Below, piece after piece: positions 27,630 to 36,532 of a stretch of 64,000 bases of DNA. Source of the DNA: AP-15 sp963698995 (lineage in GTDB: Bacteria > Pseudomonadota > Alphaproteobacteria > ATCC43930 > CGMCC-115725); the NCBI GenBank assembly GCA_963698995.1, contig CAVOTD010000011.1, positions 124,001-188,000 of the forward strand, written 5' to 3'. The notes under the pieces were generated by a model. It saw only the letters and a program-made list of their open reading frames with translations. It was not told where the DNA came from and ran no database searches. How positions within the stretch are numbered: position 1 is the stretch's first letter; the number at the start of each line of letters is the position of its first letter. The position numbers and the translations under genes were made by a program.

Positions 27630-28511
27630 TCACCGCACGCCGAGGATCGAGCCGGTGACCGAGCGCGGGTCGCGGCGCGGCCAGCGCCCGCTCTCGACCT
27701 GGTGGAAGAACTCGGCGCAGCTGCGATTGAAGAGATCGGGCTCTTCCAAGTTCAGGGCATGCCCGGTGTTCGGGAAAACCACGAGCGCCGCGGTCGGGAT
27801 CGTCCGCTTCATCAGGAGGCCCGGATCGAGGCACGGGTCGTCCTCATCGCCGGTCATGATCAAGGTCGGGACCTCGAGGCTGCGCATCCGGTCGGTCAGA
27901 TCCCACAGCGAAGGCCGGCGCGCCTGCACGCCGCGCATCGTCTTGGCCGAGCCCAAGGTCGAATGTTCGGCGAGATGAGCGGCGAACTCGGCCCAGCCGC
28001 GCGGGTCCTTGTTCTGGAACTGGACGCGGGTCGGGCCGATGCCATAGGTCTGCGCGGCGGTCCGCATGCCGGCGCTTTCGATCAGCGCCGCGGTCTTTGC
28101 GGTTTCGTCGTGGAACTGCTGGCGCTTCCCTGGCTCGGCGCCATAACCGCAGCCGGCGACGACCAGCGAGGAGGCGCGCTCGGGATAGGCCAGGCCGAAA
28201 TGCAACGTCGCAAAGCCGCCCATCGAAATGCCGACGATGTGCGCTTTGTTGATCGCCAGCGCATCGAGCACCGAGCGAATATCGTCGCGCGCCCGGTCCT
28301 GCGAATAGCGGGCGGGATCGTCCGGCACATCGGAGGGCGGGTAGCCGCGGGCATTGAACGCGATGCAGCGATAGCGCCGCGCGAAGTAGCGGATCTGCGG
28401 CTCGTATCCGCGATAGTCGTCGGCGAATTCGTGGACGAAGACGATCGGGGTCCCGCGGCCGGTTTCCTCGTAATAGAGGCGGACGCCGTCATCGGTGGTC
28501 AGGTGTGGCAT
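27630..28511 (-). CDS. Alpha/beta hydrolase
   Basis: 293 residues of alpha/beta-hydrolase fold. The nucleophile elbow is GISMGG (Ser at about 98), the catalytic His is in NTGHALNLEEP near residue 252, and the acid probably lies in MTGDEDDPCLD. Oxyanion-region HEFADDYRG follows the first strand. Such enzymes hydrolyse esters, lactones or related substrates; the natural substrate is not evident. ATG 28511 overlaps a GGGATCGCG leader. First gene of a likely pair with the YbdK-type ligase. Confidence 0.88.
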   Translation of the reverse strand: MPHLTTDDGVRLYYEETGRGTPIVFVHEFADDYRGYEPQIRYFARRYRCIAFNARGYPPSDVPDDPARYSQDRARDDIRSVLDALAINKAHIVGISMGGFATLHFGLAYPERASSLVVAGCGYGAEPGKRQQFHDETAKTAALIESAGMRTAAQTYGIGPTRVQFQNKDPRGWAEFAAHLAEHSTLGSAKTMRGVQARRPSLWDLTDRMRSLEVPTLIMTGDEDDPCLDPGLLMKRTIPTAALVVFPNTGHALNLEEPDLFNRSCAEFFHQVESGRWPRRDPRSVTGSILGVR

Positions 28512-28658
28512 CGCGATCCCTTTCGCGTAGGACGATTCGGCATCCTAGGGGCGCCGGCCGGCGGCCGACAAGCCGGCCGGCCAAGGCAGCCGACATGGAC
28601 TTTTGCGGCGGCACCAAGCTGAGATTAGCTTGCGGCCGCGTCAGTGGCGGGGGTGCCG

Positions 28659-28865
28659 ATGAGTGTAGAGAAACAAATCCGCATCGAGCAGCGCGCCGAT
28701 GCGCTTTGGCAAGCCGAAGGGCAACCGGATGGCAGGCACGAGGAGCATTGGCGCCTCGCAGCGCGGGAGATCGAGGCCGAGGAAACTGCCGATATCGCCG
28801 TGAACCGCAAGCTGCAGAGGGTCGGGCGCAGCACAGCGAATTTAGGCAGGCAGCTGCCACGGTGA
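28659..28865 (+). CDS. DUF2934 small protein
   Basis: A 68-residue protein, IRIEQRADALWQAEGQPDGR then HEEHWRLAAREIEAEE, which is the DUF2934 signature. ATG 28659 with a G-rich site upstream is preferred over ATG 28644. Function unknown; these small acidic/basic proteins are common in rhizobial-type genomes. Confidence 0.75.
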   Translation: MSVEKQIRIEQRADALWQAEGQPDGRHEEHWRLAAREIEAEETADIAVNRKLQRVGRSTANLGRQLPR

Positions 28866-29107
28866 ACGAAGAAAGGGGCGGCGTAGGCTCTCTTGTTGGA
28901 ATTTCGAGCTGGCACGGTTTTTGTACCTGTAGAGATCAGGTCCGGGTCTTCGCGGCGTGTGCGGGGCCGATCCGGGCCGGGATCGCCGGATCGCATCCGG
29001 ACCTCATTCCCGGACCAGCTGCCGCCGCGTGCTCAACCGCTGAGCAAGTGTCTGCAATCGCAGCATCCCGCCATTGCCATCCCTGGTTCTCGCGACGACG
29101 CCGATTG

Positions 29108-29566
29108 CTAGAAGCTGCCCGCGGAACAAAAGTGCCAGTTACCGCCGTCTTGCCCATAAAGCAGTGCGAAACGCTGGTCCCCGGCATGGGCGACAACGAC
29201 GGTAAAACGTTGACCGGTGCAGGACGCAGCCGGAGCCTCCGGCTTGGGCAATTTCTTTGCGACGGCGCAACTCGCGGCCGCCTCGGGCAGGTTGGCAGGG
29301 GCGGCGGTGACGCGTTTCCCGCCAGCCATCACGAAGTAATCGACCGGGCTCCCTTGCTTGACCTCGGCGCGCAATTCGAGCCGAGCGTGGCGCGATTTGT
29401 ACATTCCCGCCGGTTGCTCGCCGTCCGCCGTCCCCGCCGGCAGCGGGCGAAAGGTGATCGCCGAGCAAGCGGGCGCCGCCTTACCCGGCGCCTTGGTCGC
29501 GGCGGCGGCGGGAACGCTGGCCAAGGCGGCCGCCAAGCCGATCGCGACCGAAACTGTTGTCCGCAT
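29108..29566 (-). CDS. Secreted hypothetical protein
   Basis: About 152 residues. A signal peptide (MRTTVSVAIGLAAALASVPA) is followed by a mature region with four cysteines (PACSAITF, AASCAVAKK, AASCTGQRF, NWHFCSAG) that could form two disulfides. ATG 29566 is preferred because it places the signal at the N-terminus; an upstream in-frame ATG at 29617 adds 17 residues. I do not recognise a family. Downstream 28866-29107 holds no gene I can see. Confidence 0.65.
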   Translation of the reverse strand: MRTTVSVAIGLAAALASVPAAAATKAPGKAAPACSAITFRPLPAGTADGEQPAGMYKSRHARLELRAEVKQGSPVDYFVMAGGKRVTAAPANLPEAAASCAVAKKLPKPEAPAASCTGQRFTVVVAHAGDQRFALLYGQDGGNWHFCSAGSF

Positions 29567-29679
29567 CGCGCGCCCTCCATCTCGCAAAGCACTCGGCCTT
29601 ATACTCCGGTATTCCAAGCGTAAATAGAGTTAACGCAGACTTCTGGACCAGCCTGCGCCGCGGGGCGGAATTGTGGTGA

Positions 29680-29940
29680 TCAGCCGAGAGTGATCAGCGT
29701 CTTCATCAGATCGGCCGGCCAGACGAGGCTAATCGGGGCGCTCGTCAACGCTTCGCTCGACGGGTTGCTGCCATCGGGCAGGCCGACCATGTGGTGGCTG
29801 AAATGCGCGAGCACACCCGCAAGGTAGAGGCCGGTGAGCCATTTCCATGCGTTCTGATGCTGCCGCGATCGGCTGCGTCTCGGCCCAGCAAATGAAAAGA
29901 CCCGGCGTCCATATTTCGGCAATCCCGGAGGGCCGATCAT
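29680..29940 (-). CDS. Possible small membrane protein
   Basis: Up to 86 residues; the convincing part is WKWLTGLYLAGVLAHFSHHM (one membrane segment) followed by SSEALTSAPISLVWPADLMK. The Arg-rich first 28 residues may be untranslated, and the true start is uncertain. No family recognised. Confidence 0.42.
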   Translation of the reverse strand: MIGPPGLPKYGRRVFSFAGPRRSRSRQHQNAWKWLTGLYLAGVLAHFSHHMVGLPDGSNPSSEALTSAPISLVWPADLMKTLITLG

Positions 29941-30110
29941 GATTTCACCACGCCCTTGCAGTGTGCGTCAACGTCGACGCGAAGGCCGGCCGCCTAATCG
30001 CCCCTAATCAGCGAAATAATCCGGAGCAAGCCCTGCATCATGATGATAATAGCCGATCTTTGCTGGCCGCGTCACTGCTCTGTGTAGTGATTTCCCGCCC
30101 CCACGCGGCT

Positions 30111-30896
30111 TCATTGCCGATGAACAGCAAAGCTAGCGGCTGCCGCGGCGATCGTATACAGCCCGGATATTGCGAGTAGGGCGATGGCCAGGATGGCAAA
30201 GGCTTCCGTACCGAGGCGGTCACCGAGCGGCCGGCCGGCAAAGCCGCCGAGAATTGCAAAGGGAATCAGGATGGCGGCGGCCAGCCACGTCGTGGCTGGG
30301 ACGCCGATGGTCGCAACGTGGGACAGGAGGGTCGCGCCGTAAGAGAGCGCGAAGAACGCGAGAAGCGTCGCGCGTACCGTCCGCGGCGCCGCCCCGGTCA
30401 GCAGCAGATAGATCAGCACCGGCGGTCCGGCCATGCCAACGAGCGCGGTCGCGATGCCGGAGACGGCCCCGGCGGTCAGATCGCGACCGGGGCTCATGGC
30501 GAGCGGCGACCAGTATTTGGCAGAACCCGGACGCCCACGCCGGCGCCAGGACGCTGCCATCAGTGCTGCGAAGGCAAGGATCGTGGCTCCCACCCCGACG
30601 CGGACCAGCAATGGGTCGGCGTGACGAAAGGCGACGAGGCCGACCGGCAACCCGGCGAGGCAGCCGATCGTCAGGCGCAGCAGCAACCCCGGAGCAACCG
30701 CTCGCCGCAATCCCGGAACGACGACGAGCGACAGCGCCGTCGAAATGATGATGACGAGTTGAATTGCGCGGGCCGGGCCGACAAACAGCAAAAAGAGCGG
30801 CGCCGCGAGCACAGCGAAGCCGAACCCGCTTACGGCGTAGAGCAGCGCCGCGGCAAAGGTGGTCGCGGCCAGTCCGACCCATTCTAAGAGATTCAC
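30111..30896 (-). CDS. TauE/SafE (TSUP) family membrane permease
   Basis: 261 residues with eight or so hydrophobic segments and the duplicated TSUP architecture: FAAALLYAVSGFGFAVLAAP near the N-terminus and GAVSGIATALVGMAGPPVLI at the start of the second half. The GMAGPP motif is typical. Members move sulfite, sulfonates or other organic anions across the inner membrane. No linked sulfur gene is adjacent, so the substrate is open. Confidence 0.9.
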   Translation of the reverse strand: MNLLEWVGLAATTFAAALLYAVSGFGFAVLAAPLFLLFVGPARAIQLVIIISTALSLVVVPGLRRAVAPGLLLRLTIGCLAGLPVGLVAFRHADPLLVRVGVGATILAFAALMAASWRRRGRPGSAKYWSPLAMSPGRDLTAGAVSGIATALVGMAGPPVLIYLLLTGAAPRTVRATLLAFFALSYGATLLSHVATIGVPATTWLAAAILIPFAILGGFAGRPLGDRLGTEAFAILAIALLAISGLYTIAAAAASFAVHRQ

Positions 30897-30954
30897 CCGC
30901 CGGACCGAGCGTCCGCGTCAAGGGGTCTTGAAGGCCGGAGCCCTACGCCCGGCG

Positions 30955-31326
30955 TCAGCCGGTCCGCGATCCCCTTCGCAGCACCTCGATGCGCAGCGGC
31001 AAAGGTGAGCCGAGCCACAGCGCAAAGCGCGTATGATCGGCAACGCTGTTGTCCGTGAGCGGATGCACCAGGATGTCGAGCTCCTGACGGTTGAGCATCA
31101 ACCACGGCACGATAAGCGGAAATTCTTCGACGGCGAAGGCGACCTGATACATCGCGACCGGATGAGGCCCAACCGGCTCGTCGTGCCAGCTCCCTATCCG
31201 AGCGCCGGGGAAACGCTCGCCGATCGCCGCGCGCAGCCGCTCGGCAAGCGGTCGGGTCGGTGGCGCGTAATAGAGGTGCGCGTGATATCCCCCGATAGCG
31301 GCGGGGTCGGCGAAAGCTTCAGCCAT
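30955..31326 (-). CDS. DOPA 4,5-dioxygenase family protein
   Basis: 123 residues: GGYHAHLYYAPPTRPLAERL, GSWHDEPVGPHPVAMYQVAF and WLMLNRQELDILVHPLTDN contain the conserved histidines of the DOPA_dioxygen family. ATG 31326 is chosen since AAGGAGGTG lies just before it, although an in-frame ATG exists at 31341. These small extradiol-type enzymes act on catechols. Its start overlaps the end of the GNAT gene by 8 bp, so the two are coupled. Confidence 0.88.
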   Translation of the reverse strand: MAEAFADPAAIGGYHAHLYYAPPTRPLAERLRAAIGERFPGARIGSWHDEPVGPHPVAMYQVAFAVEEFPLIVPWLMLNRQELDILVHPLTDNSVADHTRFALWLGSPLPLRIEVLRRGSRTG

Positions 31327-31879
31327 GCTCACCTCCTTCATTTGACGAACCGGCGCCCGCCGGCGGGGTCATTGCGCCGGGACCGAGGGCACGCTGCATC
31401 AGGACGATGTCGACCCAATTGCCAAATTTGAAGCCGACCGCAGGCAGAAGGCCGGTCCGCGTGAAGCCGAGCGCCCCGTGCAGGCGGATCGAGGGCCATT
31501 GATCGCTGCCGCCGATGACGGCAACCATTTGTCGATAACCGAGATCGGAGCAGCGCTCGACGAGGGTCTGCAGAAGGGCCCGGCCGATGCCGCGCCCAAT
31601 CTCCGCCGCGTCGACGTAGATCGAGTCTTCGACGGTGAACCTATAGGCCGATCGCGTGCGGTAACGTGAAGCGTAACAATACCCAACGACGCGCCCTGAC
31701 TGTTCGGCAACCAGATGCGGCAGCCCCTGCTCGACGACCTCCCGACGTCGATGGGCAATTTCGTCGATCTCGGGCGGAATGTCCTCGAAGGATGCGACGC
31801 CGTACAGGACGTGGTGGCGGTAAATGGCGGTGATGGCGGCGACGTCGCCATCGCGCGAGGGCCGGATCGCTAGACTTAC
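31319..31879 (-). CDS. GNAT acetyltransferase with no canonical start codon
   Basis: One uninterrupted frame encodes a phosphinothricin-acetyltransferase-like GNAT: LAIRPSRDGDVAAITAIYRH, GVASFEDIPPEIDEI, EQGLPHLVAEQSGRVVGYCY, EDSIYVDAAEIGRGIGRALL and GGSDQWPSIRLHGALGF, with the acetyl-CoA loop GRGIGRA. No ATG, GTG or TTG occurs in frame before ATG 31528, which would cut off the acyl-CoA site. The best guess is that translation begins at the GTA at 31877-31879 (a possible GTG change), 19 bp after the stop of the dehydrogenase gene. It overlaps the DOPA-dioxygenase gene. Confidence 0.75.
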   Translation of the reverse strand, partial: VSLAIRPSRDGDVAAITAIYRHHVLYGVASFEDIPPEIDEIAHRRREVVEQGLPHLVAEQSGRVVGYCYASRYRTRSAYRFTVEDSIYVDAAEIGRGIGRALLQTLVERCSDLGYRQMVAVIGGSDQWPSIRLHGALGFTRTGLLPAVGFKFGNWVDIVLMQRALGPGAMTPPAGAGSSNEGGEHG

Positions 31880-31897
31880 GCTCGCTCCGGCGGTTCC

Positions 31898-32860
31898 TCA
31901 GCCTCCGATTACGCGGACTGGATGGCCGTCGAGGAAGGCGACGACGTTCTCGACGATTTGCGGATAGGAACTGCGGTAGTTCTCCTCGGTCACATAGCCG
32001 ATATGCGGGGTCAGGATCACGTTCGGGGCCGTCCGCAGCGGATGGTCGATCGGCAGCGGCTCCTTGTCGTAAACATCGAACCCGGCATAGGCAAGGCGTC
32101 CCTCCTTCAGCGCAGCGATAATCGCGTCCGTGTCGCAGATCGGCCCGCGCGAAGTGTTGACAAGGATCGCGCTCGGCTTCATCAGCCCGATCTCGCGGGC
32201 TCCGACCAGGCCGCGGCTGCGCGGACTCAAGACCAGATGCACCGAGAGGATGTCGGAACGGCGAAACAGCTCGTCCTTATCGACCCGCTCGACCCCTTGC
32301 GCCGCAGCCCTTTCGGCGGTCAGGTTCTGGCTCCAGGCGATCGCCTTCATGCCGAAGGCGAGGCCCACACGGGCGACCGCGCTACCGAGGCGGCCGAGAC
32401 CCAACAGGCCCAATGTCTTGCCGGCAACGCGGTGGCCGATACGGGTCTGCCATCCGCCATGGCGCATAAACTGATGATCCTCGGCGATACGCCGCGCGGC
32501 GCCGAGGATCAAGCCCCAAGCGAGTTCGGCGGTGTCCTCGTTGCCGCCGCCGGGGCCGCCGGTGCCGCACACGGTGATACCGCGGTCCTTCAGCGCCGCC
32601 ATATCGAACGAGGCATTGCGCATGCCGGTCGTGATCAGGAGCTTCAGCTTGGGCAGGCGATCGACGACCGGTTTCCGAAACGGAGTGCGCTCGCGCATCG
32701 CCGCGACGAGCTCGGAATCGGCGAGGGCGCGCACCACCGCGTCCTCATCGGCAAAAGCATGGCGCTCGACCGCGATTTCAACCCCACGGTTGCGGACCGG
32801 GGACCAATCCGCCATGTCGAGCGCCTTGCCCTGGTAATCATCGAGAATGCTGAGCCGCAT
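31898..32860 (-). CDS. D-2-hydroxyacid dehydrogenase
   Basis: 320 residues of the NAD-dependent D-isomer-specific 2-hydroxyacid dehydrogenase family. The nucleotide fold has TLGLLGLGRLGSAVARVG; catalytic Arg is in NTSRGPICD, Glu in the YDKEPLP region and His in LTPHIGYVT. Reduces a 2-oxo acid with NAD(P)H or the reverse. First gene of the run 32860-30955 with the GNAT and DOPA-dioxygenase genes downstream. The substrate is not clear from sequence. Confidence 0.9.
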   Translation of the reverse strand: MRLSILDDYQGKALDMADWSPVRNRGVEIAVERHAFADEDAVVRALADSELVAAMRERTPFRKPVVDRLPKLKLLITTGMRNASFDMAALKDRGITVCGTGGPGGGNEDTAELAWGLILGAARRIAEDHQFMRHGGWQTRIGHRVAGKTLGLLGLGRLGSAVARVGLAFGMKAIAWSQNLTAERAAAQGVERVDKDELFRRSDILSVHLVLSPRSRGLVGAREIGLMKPSAILVNTSRGPICDTDAIIAALKEGRLAYAGFDVYDKEPLPIDHPLRTAPNVILTPHIGYVTEENYRSSYPQIVENVVAFLDGHPVRVIGG

Positions 32861-32884
32861 CGCCGCCTCCCTCTTGCCGCGCTG

Positions 32885-33948
32885 TTACGCCGCCATCGCT
32901 TTCTGGAGATTTGTGTCGAGCTTGTCGAGGAACTGGTTGGTCGTCAGCCATGGATGATCGGCGCGGACCAGGATCGCCAGATCGCGGGTCATGCCGCCGG
33001 CCTCGACCGTGTCGATGCAGACCTTCTCCACATTCTCGGCAAAACGGACGACCTCGGGGGTGTTGTCAAAGGTGCCGCGATAGCGCGGCCCGCGCGTCCA
33101 GGCGAAGATCGAGGCGATCGGGTTGGTCGAGGTCTCGCGGCCCTGCTGGTGCTGGCGGTAACGGTGGGTGACGGTGCCGTGCGCGGCCTCGGTCTCGACC
33201 GTCTTGCCGTCAGGCGTCAGCAAGACCGAGGTCATCATGCCGAGCGAGCCGAAGCCCTGGGCCAAGGTGTCCGACTGCACGTCGCCATCATAGTTTTTGT
33301 AGGCCGAGACAAAGCCGCCATTCCACTGCAGCGCCAACGCCACCATGTCGTCGATCAGCCGATGCTCATAGGTCAGATTGCGCCTTTTGAATTCGGCGGC
33401 GAACTCGATGTCGTAGCCTCCTGGAACAGGTCGCGGAAACGACCGTCATATTGCTTGAGGATCGTGATCTTTGGTCGACAAGATAGAACGGCCAGCCGCG
33501 CTGCAATGAGAAATTAAAGCTCGGCCGGGCAAAGCTGCATGATCGAGTTCGTCGAGGTTGTACATCCCCATCGCGACACCGCCTCCGGGGAATTCGAAGA
33601 CTTTACGGGTGATCGGCTCCCACCTCCCGCGGGGGTGAAGGTCATCGACAAGGTGCCGGCACCGGGAACGACGAAATCTGTCGCGGCATACTGGTCGCCA
33701 TAGGCATGACGGCCGATTACGATGGGCTGTGTCCAGTTCGGTACCAAGCGCGACACGCTGTTACAAATGATCGGTTCGCGAAAGATCGTGCCGCCGAGAA
33801 TATTGCACCGCGTTCCATTCGGTGACCGATACATGCGCTTCAAGTGAAACTCGTCCATGCGGCCCTTATCGGGTGTGATAGCGGCGCATTTGACCCCAAC
33901 TTCGAATTTCTTGATCGCAAGGGCGGCATCGACGGTGATCTGGTCATC
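32885..33948 (-). pseudogene. Homodimeric-type isocitrate dehydrogenase, 3' part (decayed)
   Basis: Covers about residues 57-405 of the eukaryote-like NADP-dependent IDH. It opens with DDQITVDAALAIKKFEVGVK and contains MYRSPNGT, ILGGTIFREPIIC and IGRHAYGDQY, then AAEFKRRNLTYEHRLIDDMV, NYDGDVQSDTLAQGFGSLG and AHGTVTHRYRQHQQG. At least four small indels lie between 33346 and 33640, and missense changes are frequent. The N-terminal part lies 2.3 kb away at 36259-36429, on the other side of the monomeric idh gene. A broken gene, not expected to give active enzyme. Confidence 0.88.
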
Positions 33949-33984
33949 GGTGGGCTGCCCTGGGCGGCTCCACCTGACGCCGCG

Positions 33985-36207
33985 TCAGAGAGCGGCGAGC
34001 GCGGCATTAAGTGTCGCACTCGGCCGCATCGCCGCCGATGTCTTAGCCTGATCGGGCAGATAATAACCGCCAGTATCCACCGACTTGCCCTGCGCGGCGA
34101 TCAGCTCGGCATTAATCTTGGCCTCGTTGGCCGCCAGAGCCTCCGCCACCGGTTTGAAGCGGGCTGCCAGTGCCGGGCTTTTGTCCTGCTTGGCCAGCGC
34201 CTGTGCCCAATACAGAGCCAGGTAGAAATGGCTGCCACGATTATCCAGTTCGCCAATCCTCCGCGCAGGCGAACGGTTGTACTCAAGGATCTTGCCGTTG
34301 GCCTCATCGAGTGTCTCGGCCAGAACCTGCACGTCCTTATTCCCGCTTATCTGCGCCAGATGTTCCAGCGAAGCGCCAAGCGCCAGGAACTCGCCCAGCG
34401 AGTCCCAGCGCAGATAGCCTTCGTGCTGGAACTGCTCCACATGCCTGGGCGCCGAACCGCCGGCCCCGGTCTCGAACAACCCGCCGCCTGCCAGCAGCGG
34501 AACGATCGACAGCATCTTGGCCGACGTGCCCAGCTCCATGATCGGGAAAAGATCGGTCAAATAGTCGCGCAGCACATTGCCAGTGACGGAGATGGTGTCG
34601 AGCCCCTTGCGGATGCGATCGAGCGAGAACTTCATTGCCTCGACCGGTGCCAGGATGCGGATGTCGAGACCCGATGTGTCCTCGTTCTTCAGGTATGTCT
34701 CGACCTTGGCGATCAACTGCGCGTCGTGCGCGCGTCTGGCATCGAGCCAGAACACCGCTGGGGTGCTGGTCAAACGCGCGCGGCGCACCCCAAGCTTGAC
34801 CCAGTCCCGGATCGGCGCGTCCTTGAGCTGGCACATCCGGAAGATGTCACCGGTCTCGACCGGCAGTGACAGCAGAACCGTGCCGTTATCCGCAACCACG
34901 CGCACCGTTCCGCCCGCGGCGACCTCAAACGTCTTGTCGTGCGAGCCATACTCCTCGGCTTGCTGCGCCATCAACCCAACGTTCGGCACATCGCCCATCG
35001 TTCTCGGGTCGAAAGCGCCATGCGCCTTGCAGTCCTCGATGACGGCCTGGAACAGCGTCGAGTAGCAACGATCGGGGATCGCGGCGATCACGTCGTGCAG
35101 CTTGCCGTCAGGGCCCCACATGCGCCCGGATTCGCGAATCATCGCCGGCATCGATGCATCGATGATCACGTCGCTCGGCACGTGCAGATTGGTGATTCCC
35201 CGGTCGGAATTGACCATGGCCAGGCCAGGCCGCTTCGCGTAGGCGGCCTGAATATCCGCCTTGATCGCTGCCTTCTCCGCCTCCGGCAACGTCTCGATCC
35301 GGGTCAGCATGTCGCCTAGGCCGTTGTCGGGATCAACGCCCAGGCGCGTCAACGTGGCGCCATGCTTCTCGAACACATCGGCGAAGAACACGGAAACGCA
35401 ATGACCGAACAGGATGGGATCGGAGATCTTCATCATGGTCGTCTTGACGTGCAGCGAGAATAGGACGCCGTCCTTCTTCGCGGCATCGATCTGCACGGCG
35501 AAGAAGGCGCGCAACGCCTTGCGGTTCATCGCCGACGCGTCGATGATCTCGCCGGACTGAAGCGGCGTCTTCGCCTTCAGCACCGTGACCGCGCCATCGC
35601 TGCCGACCAGCTCGATACGGGCATTGGTCGGCGCCGCAACGGTCGTCGCGACCTCCGAACCGTAAAAATCGCTGCCCGACATGTGAGCCACGCGCGTTTT
35701 CGAATCCTTGGTCCAGGCGCCCATCCTATGCGGATTGTTGCGCGCGTACTGCTTCACGGCGCCGGCGGCGCGGCGGTCGGAATTGCCCTCGCGCAGCACC
35801 GGATTGACGGCGCTGCCGAGTACCTTGCCGTAGCGGGCCCGGATTTCCTTATCCGCTGGCGTCGCGTCGCTGTCCGGATAGTCCGGCACGTCGTAACCCT
35901 TGCTCTGCAACTCCTCGATCGCCTCCTTCAGCTGCGGGATCGAGGCGGAGATGTTGGGCAGCTTGATGATGTTGGCCTCGGGGCGCATCGCAAGTTGTCC
36001 AAGTTCCGCGAGCTCGTCGTTAATCTTTTGCGCTGGCGTCAGTTTGTCGGGGAAGTTGGCGATGATGCGGCCGGTCAGCGAGATGTCCTTCAGCTTCATC
36101 TTCACGCCGGCCGCCCCGACGAAGGCTTCGACGATCGGCAGAAGGGAAAACGTAGCAAGCGCAGGTGCTTCATCAACCTTCGTCCAGACGATTTCGAGAT
36201 CTGACAT
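33985..36207 (-). CDS. idh: Monomeric NADP-dependent isocitrate dehydrogenase
   Basis: A 740-residue monomeric-type IDH, intact. It converts isocitrate to 2-oxoglutarate in the TCA cycle with NADP. Hallmarks include EIVWTKVDEAPALATFSLLP at the start, VLREGNSDRRAAGAVKQYA, TWTKDSKTRVAHMSGSDFY-like sequence and EMKFSLDRIRKG-like segments near residue 530. ATG 36207 has GGAGGTG upstream. It lies between two halves of a decayed homodimeric-type icd and reads in the same direction. Its lack of frameshifts over 2.2 kb, set against the ruined icd around it, says this is the functional enzyme. It may have arrived by transfer. Confidence 0.95.
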   Translation of the reverse strand: MSDLEIVWTKVDEAPALATFSLLPIVEAFVGAAGVKMKLKDISLTGRIIANFPDKLTPAQKINDELAELGQLAMRPEANIIKLPNISASIPQLKEAIEELQSKGYDVPDYPDSDATPADKEIRARYGKVLGSAVNPVLREGNSDRRAAGAVKQYARNNPHRMGAWTKDSKTRVAHMSGSDFYGSEVATTVAAPTNARIELVGSDGAVTVLKAKTPLQSGEIIDASAMNRKALRAFFAVQIDAAKKDGVLFSLHVKTTMMKISDPILFGHCVSVFFADVFEKHGATLTRLGVDPDNGLGDMLTRIETLPEAEKAAIKADIQAAYAKRPGLAMVNSDRGITNLHVPSDVIIDASMPAMIRESGRMWGPDGKLHDVIAAIPDRCYSTLFQAVIEDCKAHGAFDPRTMGDVPNVGLMAQQAEEYGSHDKTFEVAAGGTVRVVADNGTVLLSLPVETGDIFRMCQLKDAPIRDWVKLGVRRARLTSTPAVFWLDARRAHDAQLIAKVETYLKNEDTSGLDIRILAPVEAMKFSLDRIRKGLDTISVTGNVLRDYLTDLFPIMELGTSAKMLSIVPLLAGGGLFETGAGGSAPRHVEQFQHEGYLRWDSLGEFLALGASLEHLAQISGNKDVQVLAETLDEANGKILEYNRSPARRIGELDNRGSHFYLALYWAQALAKQDKSPALAARFKPVAEALAANEAKINAELIAAQGKSVDTGGYYLPDQAKTSAAMRPSATLNAALAAL

Positions 36208-36258
36208 GCTTACACCTCCGCGCGCCGCTTTCGTGCGGCTAAGTTGATCTATTGACGA

Positions 36259-36429
36259 TTACGGCCTGTCTTGTCGCACTGACGTGAGAGCGTAGCGGCT
36301 CTCCATGCGGAGGTTGTAATACTTCAGTTCGATGCTGAGATAGGGCAGGATCAGCTTGCTCCACATGATCCGAGGCATCTCGTCGCCGTCGAGTTCAACG
36401 ACGGGCTTGGCCACCTTGATTTTAGCCAT
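36259..36429 (-). pseudogene. Homodimeric-type isocitrate dehydrogenase, 5' part (decayed)
   Basis: From ATG 36429 reads MAKIKVAKPVVELDGDEMPR, then IMWSKLILPYLSIELKYYNL, the start of eukaryote-like NADP-IDH but lacking about five residues (QFIKD of relatives) between MW and SKLI. After RMESRYA homology stops and the frame ends at a TAA. The natural continuation resumes at 33948 beyond the monomeric idh. Confidence 0.85.
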
Positions 36430-36532
36430 AAAAGTCATACTCGCATGCGGTTGACGGGCCACGTCAACCGCGGGTTCGCAGGCAGGCGAAGATAAGGAGC
36501 GCTGCAGAGCGAGGCAAGCCGAAGACGCCGTG

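Noticed and set aside
31922..33517. Long + strand frame across the dehydrogenase and icd remnant
   Set aside because: No family motifs; lies over clear minus-strand genes.
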